From Chitinophaga sp. (GTDB lineage: Bacteria > Bacteroidota > Bacteroidia > Chitinophagales > Chitinophagaceae), in assembly GCF_019236475.1 (NCBI RefSeq), contig NZ_JAFAIX010000004.1, positions 682,001 through 746,000 of the forward strand: a stretch of DNA of 64,000 nucleotides. Direction: 5' to 3'. The position numbers and the translations under genes were made by a program. The notes beneath the pieces are model-generated. The model was not told the origin of the DNA and ran no database searches. It saw nothing but the letters and a program-made list of their open reading frames with translations. The first letter of the stretch is position 1. Each line of letters starts with the position of its first letter. Positions 11,660-20,204 of this stretch are shown here, piece by piece.

Positions 11660-12661
11660 ATGCAAAACAAATTGAAAATCTGGTTCACCGCTATTGTGCT
11701 ATCGGCCGGTATGCAGGTAACAGCACAACAGAATGTCCAATTCAGCCAGTACGCTTTCAACGGCTTGTCTGTAAACCCAGCATACGCGGGGTATAAAGGA
11801 GACTGGTATCTCAATACTTTCTATCGGCATCAATGGGCAGGATTTCCAGGTGCGCCACAAACAGGTGGTATCTCCATCGATGGCCTTACCAATGCCAATG
11901 ATGATAGGGTAGGTGTGGGGCTACAGGTGATGTTTGATAGAACGGGGCCACAGGAAGCACTTTCACTGTACGGCAACTACGCCTATCGTATTCCATTGGA
12001 TGATGAAAATACGCGCCGCCTGTGTTTTGGTCTTGGAGCTGGTGTCACCCAATATGGCATTGATGGCAGCGCCATGAAGTATGTAGACAACAACGACGAA
12101 GCTATTCCTGTAGGAAAGGTGACCCGTTGGGTGCCAGATGCTCGTTTTGGGGTGTATTACTATTCGCCTTCCTTTTATGTAGGCCTCTCGGTGATGGACC
12201 TGTTTTCAATTTATACGGATGGTAGTCATTATGCCTGGAAAGGAAATACGTATGAAACCATTCGTAAAACCCAACATACTTACTTTACCGCAGGTACTGT
12301 TATCAACCTGTCTGATAACCTGAAGTTAAAACCCACTTTTATGTGGAAAGAAGACTTTAAAGGTCCGTCCAGTGTGGATTTGAATGCATTCCTGTTGATC
12401 TCTGAGAAATTATGGGTAGGTGGATCTTATCGGACGAGCATGAAGTTGTGGAACAAATCCAACCTGGAACCTCGTTTACAGCAAGTGAATGCCGCCAGTG
12501 TTATATTGGAGTATTTCATCAACGACCGTTACCGCTTTGGTTATTCTTATGATCTGAATGTGAACAAGATGGCGAATAGTCAGGCTGGATCGCATGAGAT
12601 TTCCATTGGTATCCTGTTCCCATCCAAACGCTATAACGTTAGCAACCCGCGTTATTTCTAA
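11660..12661 (+). CDS. PorP/SprF family type IX secretion membrane protein
   Basis: A 333-aa protein with a signal peptide (hydrophobic segment followed by QVTAQQ near residue 23) and the family's typical N-terminus, FSQYAFNGLSVNPAYAGY. Alternating beta-strand sequence runs to the end, ending NPRYF, as in outer-membrane PorP/SprF barrels. Family members assist secretion or surface anchoring of T9SS cargo; SprF is needed for SprB export in Flavobacterium johnsoniae. The gene starts 65 bp after the giant Calx-beta protein, which has the matching type B C-terminal domain. I infer that it is the dedicated partner of that cargo. The length is normal for the family. Confidence 0.9.
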   Translation: MQNKLKIWFTAIVLSAGMQVTAQQNVQFSQYAFNGLSVNPAYAGYKGDWYLNTFYRHQWAGFPGAPQTGGISIDGLTNANDDRVGVGLQVMFDRTGPQEALSLYGNYAYRIPLDDENTRRLCFGLGAGVTQYGIDGSAMKYVDNNDEAIPVGKVTRWVPDARFGVYYYSPSFYVGLSVMDLFSIYTDGSHYAWKGNTYETIRKTQHTYFTAGTVINLSDNLKLKPTFMWKEDFKGPSSVDLNAFLLISEKLWVGGSYRTSMKLWNKSNLEPRLQQVNAASVILEYFINDRYRFGYSYDLNVNKMANSQAGSHEISIGILFPSKRYNVSNPRYF

Positions 12662-12685
12662 ACCGGTAACCTAAAAAATAAGATC

Positions 12686-14596
12686 TTGAAACGATATCAT
12701 CTGTATTTCAGAAAAGTCTCTGGTAAGATTTTTGTCCTCCTGTTCTCTTCCTGGTTGCCGTTATCCCTGGCTGCGCAGGAGCAAAAGAGTGTGTTGGTGA
12801 TGGCTGATGAGGCATATAACAGGCAAGAATATGCTAGGGCGGCTGCATTGTATGAAAGGTTAGCTTTGCAGCAAGGCAAGCGTGCAAAAACAGCCCAGTT
12901 AATGAAATTGGCCGACAGTTACCGGGCGATAGGGTTGTTTGATCATGCAGGCAACTGGTATGCGCGGGTTACTACTATGCCTGATTGTCCGCCGGAAGCC
13001 TGGTTTTCACTAGGCGAGGTATTGCGCAACCGTGAACGTTATGAAGAAGCGAAAGCGCAATACGCTCATTTCACCTCTCAGAAATCAGACAGTATGCAGT
13101 TGAAGGAACTCGCAATACGCAGTTGTGATAGTGCGCTCCTTTGGAAACAGCAGCCTGCACAGATTTCCCTGAGTGGCCTAAAAGAGCTGAATTCAGAGAA
13201 CTCTGAGATCATTACAGGTGTGATAAAAAAAGGATTACTGTTAATCTCCAATGGTTACCGTGGCATGCAGATGAACGGCCGGATGGAAAAACATCCAGCA
13301 GAAGACAAGCGTACTGCCCAACCTTTTTATAAGCCTTATATATATGCACAATACAACGGCAACGCCAATGGCTTGCTGGAAGAGCTTTTCCCAGAATTAT
13401 TGGGAGGGTATCGTTATCATATCGGTCCGGTATGCATGAATGAGGAAGAAGATACCTTGTATGTGACCATCAATGACCAGGATCGGGTATTGCCCAACAG
13501 CCAGAAAGGTCCGATGAGTGGCATACGTAGATTGAACATCTATCAGTCTGTAAAACAGAATGGGAAATGGAGTGTGCCGGTATTACTAACGACTATCAAT
13601 AAAGAAGGTTATTCTTCCAGTTATCCAGTATTGGCGGAAAAAGGTAAATTGATGTACTTCGTATCCGACCGCCCTGGTGGCCAAGGACAAGCAGATATCT
13701 GGTATAGTGAAAAGCAAGCCGATGGCAACTGGGGCGCTCCTGTAAACTGCGGTCCAGTATTGAATTCCACTGCTGATGAGGCTTTCCCTACCATCAATGA
13801 AGAGGGTTCATTGTATTTCTCCAGTAAAGGCCATCCTGGCATGGGGGGATATGATATCTTCCGTGCTATTGGGAGTCGTGCGCAATGGCAGTTACCATTT
13901 AACCTGAAGGCGCCCTTCAATACAGGAGGAGACGATATCGGTCTAATCCTCCACCGCAATGGATATGAAGGTTTCCTGTCGTCCAACAGGCAGGGAGGCA
14001 CAGGGGCCGATGATATCTACTCATTCAAGGATGCCCATTTCTTTGAAAGATTACCATCTGCAGTACCGCCTGCGGCTACATCAGATGATGACAAATCAGG
14101 AGATAAAACCAATGGCAACCATCACTCCGATGGCAATGATACCGGCAACCATACAGGAAATAATAACGGAAAGACAAACGGTAATCAGACCGGCGATGGT
14201 ACCAACAAGCATAAACTGACGCCAGAAGAAGAGAAAGATAAAGCAGAGCTGGAGAAACTACAATTCTACTATAAGTTCAACAGCACGGAGCTACTGACGG
14301 AGTCCAGAAGAATACTGGATTATGTGGCTGGTATCATGCAGCGTCATCCGAAGTGGAAGTTACTGGTAGTTTCGTATACGGATAGTCGTGGTACAGACGC
14401 CTATAATAAGGACCTCTCTACAATGCGTTGCTACTCTGTGATCAACTACCTGGATGATAAAGGTATTGATCGTAACAAGATTTACTATAGTAACCGCACA
14501 AGAGATGCTATTCAGAATGGTTGCTTAGACGGTAAACCTTGTACCGAAATGCAGCACCAACAGAACAGGCGTTCTGAGCTGAAAGTGATCTACTAA
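12686..14596 (+). CDS. TPR / PD40 / OmpA-domain outer-membrane-associated protein (PorE-like architecture)
   Basis: A 636-aa protein. The only well-placed start is TTG at 12686; it precedes a signal peptide ending LSLAAQEQ near residue 31. Residues about 35-130 look like TPR helices. Residues about 160-450 hold PD40/WD40-like blades (YFVSDRPGGQGQADIW, LYFSSKGHPGMGGYDIF, SSNRQGGTGADDIYSF). A Asn/Gly/Thr-rich linker (about 470-510) precedes an OmpA C-terminal peptidoglycan-binding domain (about 525-636; YTDSRGTDAYN, QQNRRSELKV). This resembles PorE-type T9SS proteins that tie the outer-membrane machinery to peptidoglycan. It is third in the cluster after the adhesin and PorP/SprF, 24 bp downstream of the latter, so it is probably co-transcribed and part of the same export or anchoring unit. 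Confidence 0.85.
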   Translation: MKRYHLYFRKVSGKIFVLLFSSWLPLSLAAQEQKSVLVMADEAYNRQEYARAAALYERLALQQGKRAKTAQLMKLADSYRAIGLFDHAGNWYARVTTMPDCPPEAWFSLGEVLRNRERYEEAKAQYAHFTSQKSDSMQLKELAIRSCDSALLWKQQPAQISLSGLKELNSENSEIITGVIKKGLLLISNGYRGMQMNGRMEKHPAEDKRTAQPFYKPYIYAQYNGNANGLLEELFPELLGGYRYHIGPVCMNEEEDTLYVTINDQDRVLPNSQKGPMSGIRRLNIYQSVKQNGKWSVPVLLTTINKEGYSSSYPVLAEKGKLMYFVSDRPGGQGQADIWYSEKQADGNWGAPVNCGPVLNSTADEAFPTINEEGSLYFSSKGHPGMGGYDIFRAIGSRAQWQLPFNLKAPFNTGGDDIGLILHRNGYEGFLSSNRQGGTGADDIYSFKDAHFFERLPSAVPPAATSDDDKSGDKTNGNHHSDGNDTGNHTGNNNGKTNGNQTGDGTNKHKLTPEEEKDKAELEKLQFYYKFNSTELLTESRRILDYVAGIMQRHPKWKLLVVSYTDSRGTDAYNKDLSTMRCYSVINYLDDKGIDRNKIYYSNRTRDAIQNGCLDGKPCTEMQHQQNRRSELKVIY

Positions 14597-14641
14597 AATA
14601 TAAAATCCTGGCAGTGATAACCTGCCAGGATTTTATATTTT
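14595..14641 (+). terminator. Intrinsic terminator after the T9SS cluster
   Basis: A perfect 20-bp inverted repeat (arms 14595-14614 and 14622-14641, loop TGATAAC) overlaps the OmpA stop codon. It has a GC-rich core (CCTGGCAG/CTGCCAGG) and A/T-rich flanks. It could terminate on either strand, serving both this cluster and the convergent HopJ-family gene. Confidence 0.85.
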
Positions 14642-14680
14642 AGGGAGATAACCATCGATCTGTCTGAGTGGTCTCTCCAA

Positions 14681-15022
14681 TTATTTAGGTTGCAATGCCT
14701 GTCCCTCAAACACGACTCCTGGCCATCCATGTGTCATGAATTGTCTGATATTCTGATGGTCTGTGCCATCAGGGGTATTCAATACCGCTTGGTAATGTTC
14801 TGCAAACAGGTACAGCGTATCTTCCTTCGACAAATTATTTAATTGCGCAAATGCGAAAACCTTGGCACTGCCTTGATTTTGGGAGGCTTCATTATATGCC
14901 TCGCCATTTTTGAAGGCAGTAGGTTGATGTTCGTATTGTGCTTCTATAAATGCAATTACCTCTTTGAAAGAGAGGGAATTGGCTTTTAATTGGCCTATTA
15001 AACTCGTTATCTGTTCGTTCAT
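14681..15022 (-). CDS. HopJ type III effector family protein
   Basis: A 113-aa small soluble protein. It shows the family pattern: FKEVIAFIEAQYEHQPTAF, then NG...N.A.QNQGSAKVFAFAQL, then DTLYLFAEHYQAVLNTPDG and DHQNIRQFMTHGWPGVVFEG. Despite its name, this family is widespread in free-living bacteria without type III secretion, and its biochemical role is not established. ATG start at 15022. It is the last minus-strand gene of this block; a stable hairpin separates it from the upstream cytochrome c gene, so it may be expressed separately. Confidence 0.85.
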   Translation of the reverse strand: MNEQITSLIGQLKANSLSFKEVIAFIEAQYEHQPTAFKNGEAYNEASQNQGSAKVFAFAQLNNLSKEDTLYLFAEHYQAVLNTPDGTDHQNIRQFMTHGWPGVVFEGQALQPK

Positions 15023-15088
15023 GACATCTTATTTGAAGGCCCAAAAGTATCAAATTAAAATGGATATAGGGAGACACGGCCACAACAG

Positions 15089-15114
15089 GCCATGCCAGGC
15101 ACTCCTGGCGTGGC
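15089..15114 (-). terminator. GC-rich hairpin downstream of the cytochrome c gene
   Basis: 11-bp arms (GCCATGCCAGG and CCTGGCGTGGC, one G-T pair) with loop CACT lie 21 bp beyond the stop of the minus-strand cytochrome gene. There is no U-run, so it may stabilise or pause rather than terminate. Confidence 0.5.
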
Positions 15115-15134
15115 TGTAGGGCCTATTGGAATTA

Positions 15135-16649
15135 TTAGATTTGTATTTGTTTAGATGCCTGCTGAGGGGCTGGTGTCTCCCCACAACCACAGTCAAAATT
15201 CATTGGTTTCTTACCTTCCACCGCTTTCAGCAAGGAATCAATTTCCCGGATGCCTTTCGCATTGCGACTATCCGTTACTTCCATTTTAATATCCTTTAGC
15301 TCCAAGGATTTCAGAAATTCATTCATGGCATTTTTGCTACTAATGGCAGGGGAAATGGTTAACTCCTGTTTTTGCTGCGTGATGAACACTTGCTGAGCAA
15401 ATACCAACTGGTCTTTATGCTCTCCTGTAGCGATAATCCAGGCTTTTTTGTTTATTAGCATGGGTATCTTTCCATCTTTGGTAAAGAAGCCATACTTATG
15501 TTTTTCTCCATCCAGTGGCCCACCTTCAGCAAATAGCCTGATACTCGGAATGAGGAGGAATACATGGATATTATCTTTATAGTCACCGGTAACGGATACA
15601 CGCAGTTCGCTATCAACAATTCCTGGCAGGTCTTTCGTTAGAATATCTACATTGAACCAGTTGAATGAAGTGATGTTGAAAGTATAGTAGACGCCATTGT
15701 TGGGATTGGGAACTACCTCAGGGATGAACGTGGCGGTAACGGTGCCGGAAAAGCGCCGATCTTCTGTTACAAACTTCCCATTGTCTTTGATGAGTTTATT
15801 TTGTTTGAATAATAATGCGCCTTTCTCCTTGTAATACGCTTTACAACTGTCTTTCGCTAGGCGTACTTTATTATAGGTTTCCAGGTCCGTTTGTTTGCTG
15901 ATATTATCTATATAGTCAATAATATCATATATTTCTTGATCGCTCATGGTTGGAAATGTAGTCATGGCAGTCTTATTGTAATCGTCAAACAAGCAATTGG
16001 ACTCCGGATCGCCGGTTGCTAGTAGCGCCGCAATATTTCTTATTATATCGTGTAGCCATTTACGTTCCCGACGTGCCGTCATATGTAATAATGCAGGGCC
16101 TGTCACTCTTTTCTCAATGGCGTGGCAGCTATAGCAATTCTGCTGCAGTAATTGTCGCGCATTGGCGAAGCGCTGGTTGACCTGACCCATTGCCAGGCTA
16201 TCCGGTTTCACCCAGTTGAGGTTCCCGGTTTTATCCCTTTCGCCTTTAAATAATTTCATGCCCTCCTGAATAAAATCCGTAGGTATCTCTACCGTGATCG
16301 GCTGTACGATTTTAGCCATAGTATCATCTGCCGGCCGGATATTAATCATCCCGCCACTACTCATGGGTTCTCCATTACTCACCGTCAGCAATCCCGCTTT
16401 GACCATATCTGTGATGGTATAAGCTTCCGTGATGGCCAGGCGCAAAATACCGCCTGTGGCCTTAATAGCATGAGCGGGGATATGAATCCGGGCGCCGCGA
16501 CTAGTACGCAATACTGTATCGTGGCTGGTATTGATATTGAAATATTCCTTGGGTAGCACATCTGGGGAGAATACAGGCTTTCTTTCTATTGTTTGACAGG
16601 CAAAGCAGGTAAACAGACAGAGTAAGGCAACTACGTATAGCCGTAACAT
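15135..16649 (-). CDS. Cytochrome c domain lipoprotein
   Basis: A 504-aa protein. The N-terminus is a lipoprotein signal (hydrophobic run then CLFTCFACQ, probable lipid Cys18). A single c-type heme motif, CYSCH, lies at about residue 170 inside a cytochrome c-like segment (ANARQLLQQNCYSCHAIEKR). It ends with MTTFPTMSDQEIYDIIDYI, the usual distal Met region of a mono-heme c domain. The segment before it (about 45-125) is a beta-rich module (GARIHIPAHAI); the C-terminal half is unclassified and probably beta-rich. I infer a periplasmic or surface-exposed electron-transfer lipoprotein of unknown partner. It lies upstream of the HopJ gene and downstream of hmp, separated from hmp by a terminator, so it need not share NO-responsive control. 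Confidence 0.75.
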   Translation of the reverse strand: MLRLYVVALLCLFTCFACQTIERKPVFSPDVLPKEYFNINTSHDTVLRTSRGARIHIPAHAIKATGGILRLAITEAYTITDMVKAGLLTVSNGEPMSSGGMINIRPADDTMAKIVQPITVEIPTDFIQEGMKLFKGERDKTGNLNWVKPDSLAMGQVNQRFANARQLLQQNCYSCHAIEKRVTGPALLHMTARRERKWLHDIIRNIAALLATGDPESNCLFDDYNKTAMTTFPTMSDQEIYDIIDYIDNISKQTDLETYNKVRLAKDSCKAYYKEKGALLFKQNKLIKDNGKFVTEDRRFSGTVTATFIPEVVPNPNNGVYYTFNITSFNWFNVDILTKDLPGIVDSELRVSVTGDYKDNIHVFLLIPSIRLFAEGGPLDGEKHKYGFFTKDGKIPMLINKKAWIIATGEHKDQLVFAQQVFITQQKQELTISPAISSKNAMNEFLKSLELKDIKMEVTDSRNAKGIREIDSLLKAVEGKKPMNFDCGCGETPAPQQASKQIQI

Positions 16650-16742
16650 AGGGATAGATTTGATAATAGGGTAAAAGTACGGCTGGGAACGTTATGAGGA
16701 GCGTATTTTTTTTCACTTGAAAGCTAACGTGAACGGATAAAA

Positions 16743-16770
16743 CTAAAAAAGGGAACCGAAGTTCCCTTTA
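16743..16770 (-). terminator. Intrinsic terminator of hmp
   Basis: On the minus strand, the 9-bp stem AAAGGGAAC/GTTCCCTTT with a tetraloop is followed by extra T residues before AGTT. It lies 23 bp past the hmp stop codon. Confidence 0.8.
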
Positions 16771-16792
16771 GTATAGTGCGCTGTGGAATGAA

Positions 16793-17989
16793 TTATTGCA
16801 ACTGTAAGGAAGCTGGACCAAATTCTTCAAAGTGAATCGCAGATTTGTCGATCCCATTTTCTACGAGGAAACCATAATGTTTGGCGATGAATGGAGCAGG
16901 GCCACAGATGTAGTAGTCCGCATCTGCCTGCAACACTTCCTCTTTAATCGCTGCAAGATCCACCCAGCCTGTATGGCGTGCTTCAGCAGTTGGCTGATCG
17001 TAGAAAATATGCGGATAAAGATGGGTGTAAGTATCCGCCAATTGTTCCAGTTGATCTTTGAAAGCATGCACTGATTCATTGCGACACCCATGTACCCAGG
17101 TGATAGGCGTTTCGGCCTGTTTGCTGGTCAGGTTTTCCAGCATCGCCAGTAATGGCGTCTGGCCTACACCACCGCTGATAAATACTTTCGGGCGATTAGT
17201 ATCTTCCACCAGGGTAAAAGTACCGGCAGGTGCAGATAATTCCATTTTATCGCCTTCTTGAATATGATCATGGAGACGGTTGGAGATCAAGCCGTCAGGA
17301 TGAGTAGAACCCGCTTCTCTTTTAACGGAAATACGGTAGTATTGACCATTAGGTGCGCAGGAAATGCTGTACTGACGCGGTTGCAGCAGGTTTAATTCCG
17401 GCAGGAACAAACGCAGACTGATATATTGACCCGGTTGAAAATCTGCTACACCACCGCCATCAGCAGGATAGAGGTAGAAAGAAGTAATTTCAGCGGATTC
17501 TTTTACTTTTTGTTTAACGATGAAAGGTTTCCAACCTGTCCAACCAGAAGATTTGTTTACCTGGTTGGAATAAAGACTTTGCTCATGACCTGTCATGATG
17601 GCTGCCAGTTGAGAATAAGCCACTGCCCATGCTTCCAGGAGTTCTGGCGTAGCGGCAGTTCCCAGCACTTCAGAAATGGAGGCCAGCAAGTGATTGCCAA
17701 CAATATCATAGTGTTCAGGACGAATATCTAAACTGGTATGTTTATGCCCGATGCTGTCCACCACTGGCAGCAATACGGCTGGATTTTCAATATGCTCCGC
17801 ATAGGCTAATACCGCCATGGCGAGGGCTGTTTGTTGTTTCCCGTTTTGCTGATTCCCCATGTTAAAAACATGCTTCAATTCTGGGTTATGCGTGAACATG
17901 CGGTTGTAAAAGTGAGTAGTGAGTAATACTCCATGTTCTCTAAGCACTGGCACTGTGGCTTTAACAAGCTGTTTTTGTTCCGTTGTCAT
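16793..17989 (-). CDS. hmp: Flavohemoprotein (nitric oxide dioxygenase)
   Basis: A 398-aa protein, the normal length for Hmp. The N-terminal globin domain (1-140) has Tyr28 in HFYNRMF and Gln53 on the distal side and the proximal heme-ligand His84 in the KHTS motif. A ferredoxin-reductase FAD domain follows (RQYSISCAPNGQYYRISVKRE) and then an NAD-binding domain (VFISGGVGQTPLLAML, YYICGPAPF). The enzyme converts NO and O2 to nitrate using NAD(P)H and works in the cytosol. It lies 57 bp downstream of an Rrf2-family regulator gene in the same direction. A palindrome nearly identical to one before the regulator lies 20 bp before the start, which indicates NO or Fe-S responsive repression by that regulator. 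Confidence 0.97.
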   Translation of the reverse strand: MTTEQKQLVKATVPVLREHGVLLTTHFYNRMFTHNPELKHVFNMGNQQNGKQQTALAMAVLAYAEHIENPAVLLPVVDSIGHKHTSLDIRPEHYDIVGNHLLASISEVLGTAATPELLEAWAVAYSQLAAIMTGHEQSLYSNQVNKSSGWTGWKPFIVKQKVKESAEITSFYLYPADGGGVADFQPGQYISLRLFLPELNLLQPRQYSISCAPNGQYYRISVKREAGSTHPDGLISNRLHDHIQEGDKMELSAPAGTFTLVEDTNRPKVFISGGVGQTPLLAMLENLTSKQAETPITWVHGCRNESVHAFKDQLEQLADTYTHLYPHIFYDQPTAEARHTGWVDLAAIKEEVLQADADYYICGPAPFIAKHYGFLVENGIDKSAIHFEEFGPASLQLQ

Positions 17990-18008
17990 CTTATGTAAAC
18001 TTTAGATA

Positions 18009-18032
18009 ATAAAAGACTTTTTCATCCTTTAT
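18009..18032 (-). promoter_or_regulatory. Putative Rrf2/NsrR-type operator before hmp
   Basis: ATAAAAGA, 8 nt, TCCTTTAT: an inverted repeat with one mismatch. It has the same arm sequence and the same 8-nt spacer as the palindrome before the regulator gene at 18533-18556. It lies between the regulator stop and the hmp start, so hmp probably has its own regulated promoter. Confidence 0.65.
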
Positions 18033-18046
18033 TTTTATAAAAAAAA

Positions 18047-18484
18047 CTACTTATTGAGGGAGAACTTTCCCTTAATCAATCCCAGGTTGAATTTCCCAAT
18101 AGTGGTATTATTCAGCATGTAAGTGATTTGATTTCTAACTTTTTTAAATTCCTCGTGGAGTGGACATGGATTGGCTTCGGAGCAGTAGGTGAGGCCTAAT
18201 CCGCATCCAGTGAAGATGGCATTACCATCCACCGCGGTCACGATATCTGCCAGCGGACGGTTGAGGGAAGCTGCATCAAAGTAAAAGCCGCCATTCGGCC
18301 CTTTTACAGATTGAATCAATCCTTCTTTGCTGAGTCGCTGAAGGATTTTTGCTAAAAATGGTTCCGGAGAATTGATTTGCTCAGCGATTTCTTTAATACC
18401 CACCTTATAACCCTCATGTGAACGCTGCGCGACGTAAAACACCGCACGCATCGCATATTCACATGTTTTTGAAAATATGGCCAT
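18047..18484 (-). CDS. Rrf2 family transcriptional regulator, NsrR-like
   Basis: A 145-aa protein. The N-terminal winged helix-turn-helix is typical of Rrf2 proteins (MAIFSKTCEYAMRAVFYVAQ, IAEQINSPEPFLAKILQ, VKGPNGGFYF). Cys94, Cys101 and Cys107 form a C-x6-C-x5-C cluster in the loop that carries the Fe-S ligands in NsrR and IscR. It lies directly upstream of hmp in the same direction, a common arrangement for the NO sensor NsrR. I infer an NO-sensing repressor of itself and hmp. The first Cys spacing is wider than in classical NsrR, so the exact subfamily is open. Confidence 0.88.
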   Translation of the reverse strand: MAIFSKTCEYAMRAVFYVAQRSHEGYKVGIKEIAEQINSPEPFLAKILQRLSKEGLIQSVKGPNGGFYFDAASLNRPLADIVTAVDGNAIFTGCGLGLTYCSEANPCPLHEEFKKVRNQITYMLNNTTIGKFNLGLIKGKFSLNK

Positions 18485-18532
18485 TTGTCTCCCCTCAGTT
18501 TTTATTTACGACACAAAGATATATGCTGATCT

Positions 18533-18556
18533 ATAAAAGACAAAAATATCTTTTAT
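18533..18556 (-). promoter_or_regulatory. Putative Rrf2 operator before the regulator gene
   Basis: A perfect palindrome: ATAAAAGA, 8-nt spacer CAAAAATA, TCTTTTAT. It lies 49 bp upstream of the regulator's ATG and matches the palindrome before hmp in both arms and spacing. This fits autoregulation. Confidence 0.65.
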
Positions 18557-18799
18557 TAATGTTATTTAGTGTTGATAATAAATTAATTAAATAAATTTAA
18601 TTGTTATTATGTTTTAAATAAAGTAATAGGGAGACGACAGATTATATTAATTGCATAATATCACTTTTTATCATAATTTAGATCACAGGTATTCACTGAC
18701 TTCTTATCTTACTGGGTTTTGCAGAATTCAGTCTTTTCATAAATAATCTTGCCAGCTTTAAACATAATGTTCAGTCCATTGTCAAACTATTAGCTATAG
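18557..18799. other. AT-rich divergent intergenic region
   Basis: The region lies between the divergent regulator and efflux-operon genes. It is strongly A/T rich and must hold promoters for both directions. I see no coding frame, RNA gene or convincing TAnnTTTG box that I would stake a position on. Confidence 0.4.
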
Positions 18800-20176
18800 A
18801 TGATAAACTGCATGAATCATTTAATGAAGGCTCAATTGAAAGGAATAGTTGGTAAGAGCTATTTATTTGGCACTTTGCTGCTTATTTTCTACGTTACGGC
18901 GTATAGCCAGCAGGGATATGACACTACTTCATCGCTATCACTGCAACAGTGCATTAGTTATGCATTGCAGCACCAGCCTGGCCTACAGCAAACGATCATT
19001 AGAACAAATATTGCCAAAGCCACCAATGCGATTAATTTGTCGGGGTGGTACCCTCAGGTTGGCGTTACCGCCAATCTAAATCATTACCTGCTACGGCCCA
19101 CGAGTTTATCTAACATCAACGGCGTGGAAACCCCGATAAAAACCAGCGTAATAAATACTTCCACCCCTGGCGTAGGGGTTACCCAAACGATATTTAATCC
19201 CAGTCTCATTTATGCTACCCGCATAGCACCCCTCAATTCAAAAGCTGCGGAACAGGCGGTAGACAGTAGCAAAATAGAACTGGTGGCGGATGTCAGCAAA
19301 TCGTTTTATAGTCTCCTGCTCACCCTCCAACAAATAGATGTACTGAAAGAAGATACTGCCAGGCTGGGAGAGAGTATGCGCACAGCCTACCATCAATATG
19401 TAGGCGGCATTGTAGATGAAACAGATTATGAACAAGCCCAGATTACCCTGAATACCTCCTTAGGGCAACTGGTACAAGCAAAAGAGAGTGTTTGGCCGCA
19501 ATACGCCCTCTTAAAACAACTAATGGGCTTTCCCCAAGATCAACAATTCAATGTGTCATACGATAGTTCCGCTATGCAACATGACATTGACATCGATCTG
19601 TCGGAAGAATTACAATATGATAAACGGATAGAACTGAAGCAACTGGCCGTACAACAAGACATGCAGCATCAATTGACAAATTATTATTCCCATACGGCTA
19701 TCTTCCCAACCTTATCCGGCTTTTTCAATTATAACGCCGCTTTTCAGAACAACGATTTTACTAAACTATATAACACGGCATATCCCAATTCCATAGTGGG
19801 ATTGACGCTCAGTTGGCCTGTGTTTACTGGATTTTCACGTATCCAAAATGTACGTCGCTCGAAATTCCAGGAACAGGTGCTAGGTTGGAGCGAAATTAAT
19901 CTGAAATCAATTATCTACTCCCAGTACGCGAGCGCGCTGGCCAGCTATAAGAGCAATGTCTATAACATGAAGCAGATGAAAGATAATGTGACACTGGCCA
20001 AACGCGTATACTTTGTAGTAGACCTGCAATACAAACAGGGCATCGTGCCTTATCTGAATGTCATCACGGCGGAATCCAACTTGCGGACTTCCCAGTTGAC
20101 CTATCTGAATGCCCTGTTCCAGACGCTTTCCAGCAAAATCGATTGGCAGAAAGCCATGGGGGATATCAAGTATTAA
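18800..20176 (+). CDS. TolC family outer-membrane efflux protein
   Basis: A 458-aa protein with a signal peptide ending near VTAYSQQ. It contains the two-fold repeated long helices of TolC-type channels (SLQQCISYALQHQPGLQQTI; SKSFYSLLLTLQQIDVLKED; later AQFQNNDF-like barrel strands and SNLRTSQLTYLNALFQTL). It forms the outer-membrane exit duct of a tripartite pump. The adaptor gene follows 28 bp later, then two RND permeases, so this is the first gene of a four-gene efflux operon. Three ATG codons (18800, 18812, 18824) are possible starts; the last gives the most compact signal peptide. Confidence 0.93.
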   Translation: MINCMNHLMKAQLKGIVGKSYLFGTLLLIFYVTAYSQQGYDTTSSLSLQQCISYALQHQPGLQQTIIRTNIAKATNAINLSGWYPQVGVTANLNHYLLRPTSLSNINGVETPIKTSVINTSTPGVGVTQTIFNPSLIYATRIAPLNSKAAEQAVDSSKIELVADVSKSFYSLLLTLQQIDVLKEDTARLGESMRTAYHQYVGGIVDETDYEQAQITLNTSLGQLVQAKESVWPQYALLKQLMGFPQDQQFNVSYDSSAMQHDIDIDLSEELQYDKRIELKQLAVQQDMQHQLTNYYSHTAIFPTLSGFFNYNAAFQNNDFTKLYNTAYPNSIVGLTLSWPVFTGFSRIQNVRRSKFQEQVLGWSEINLKSIIYSQYASALASYKSNVYNMKQMKDNVTLAKRVYFVVDLQYKQGIVPYLNVITAESNLRTSQLTYLNALFQTLSSKIDWQKAMGDIKY

Positions 20177-20204
20177 TATCATCTGAAAAAGTAAAATTCA
20201 CTCT

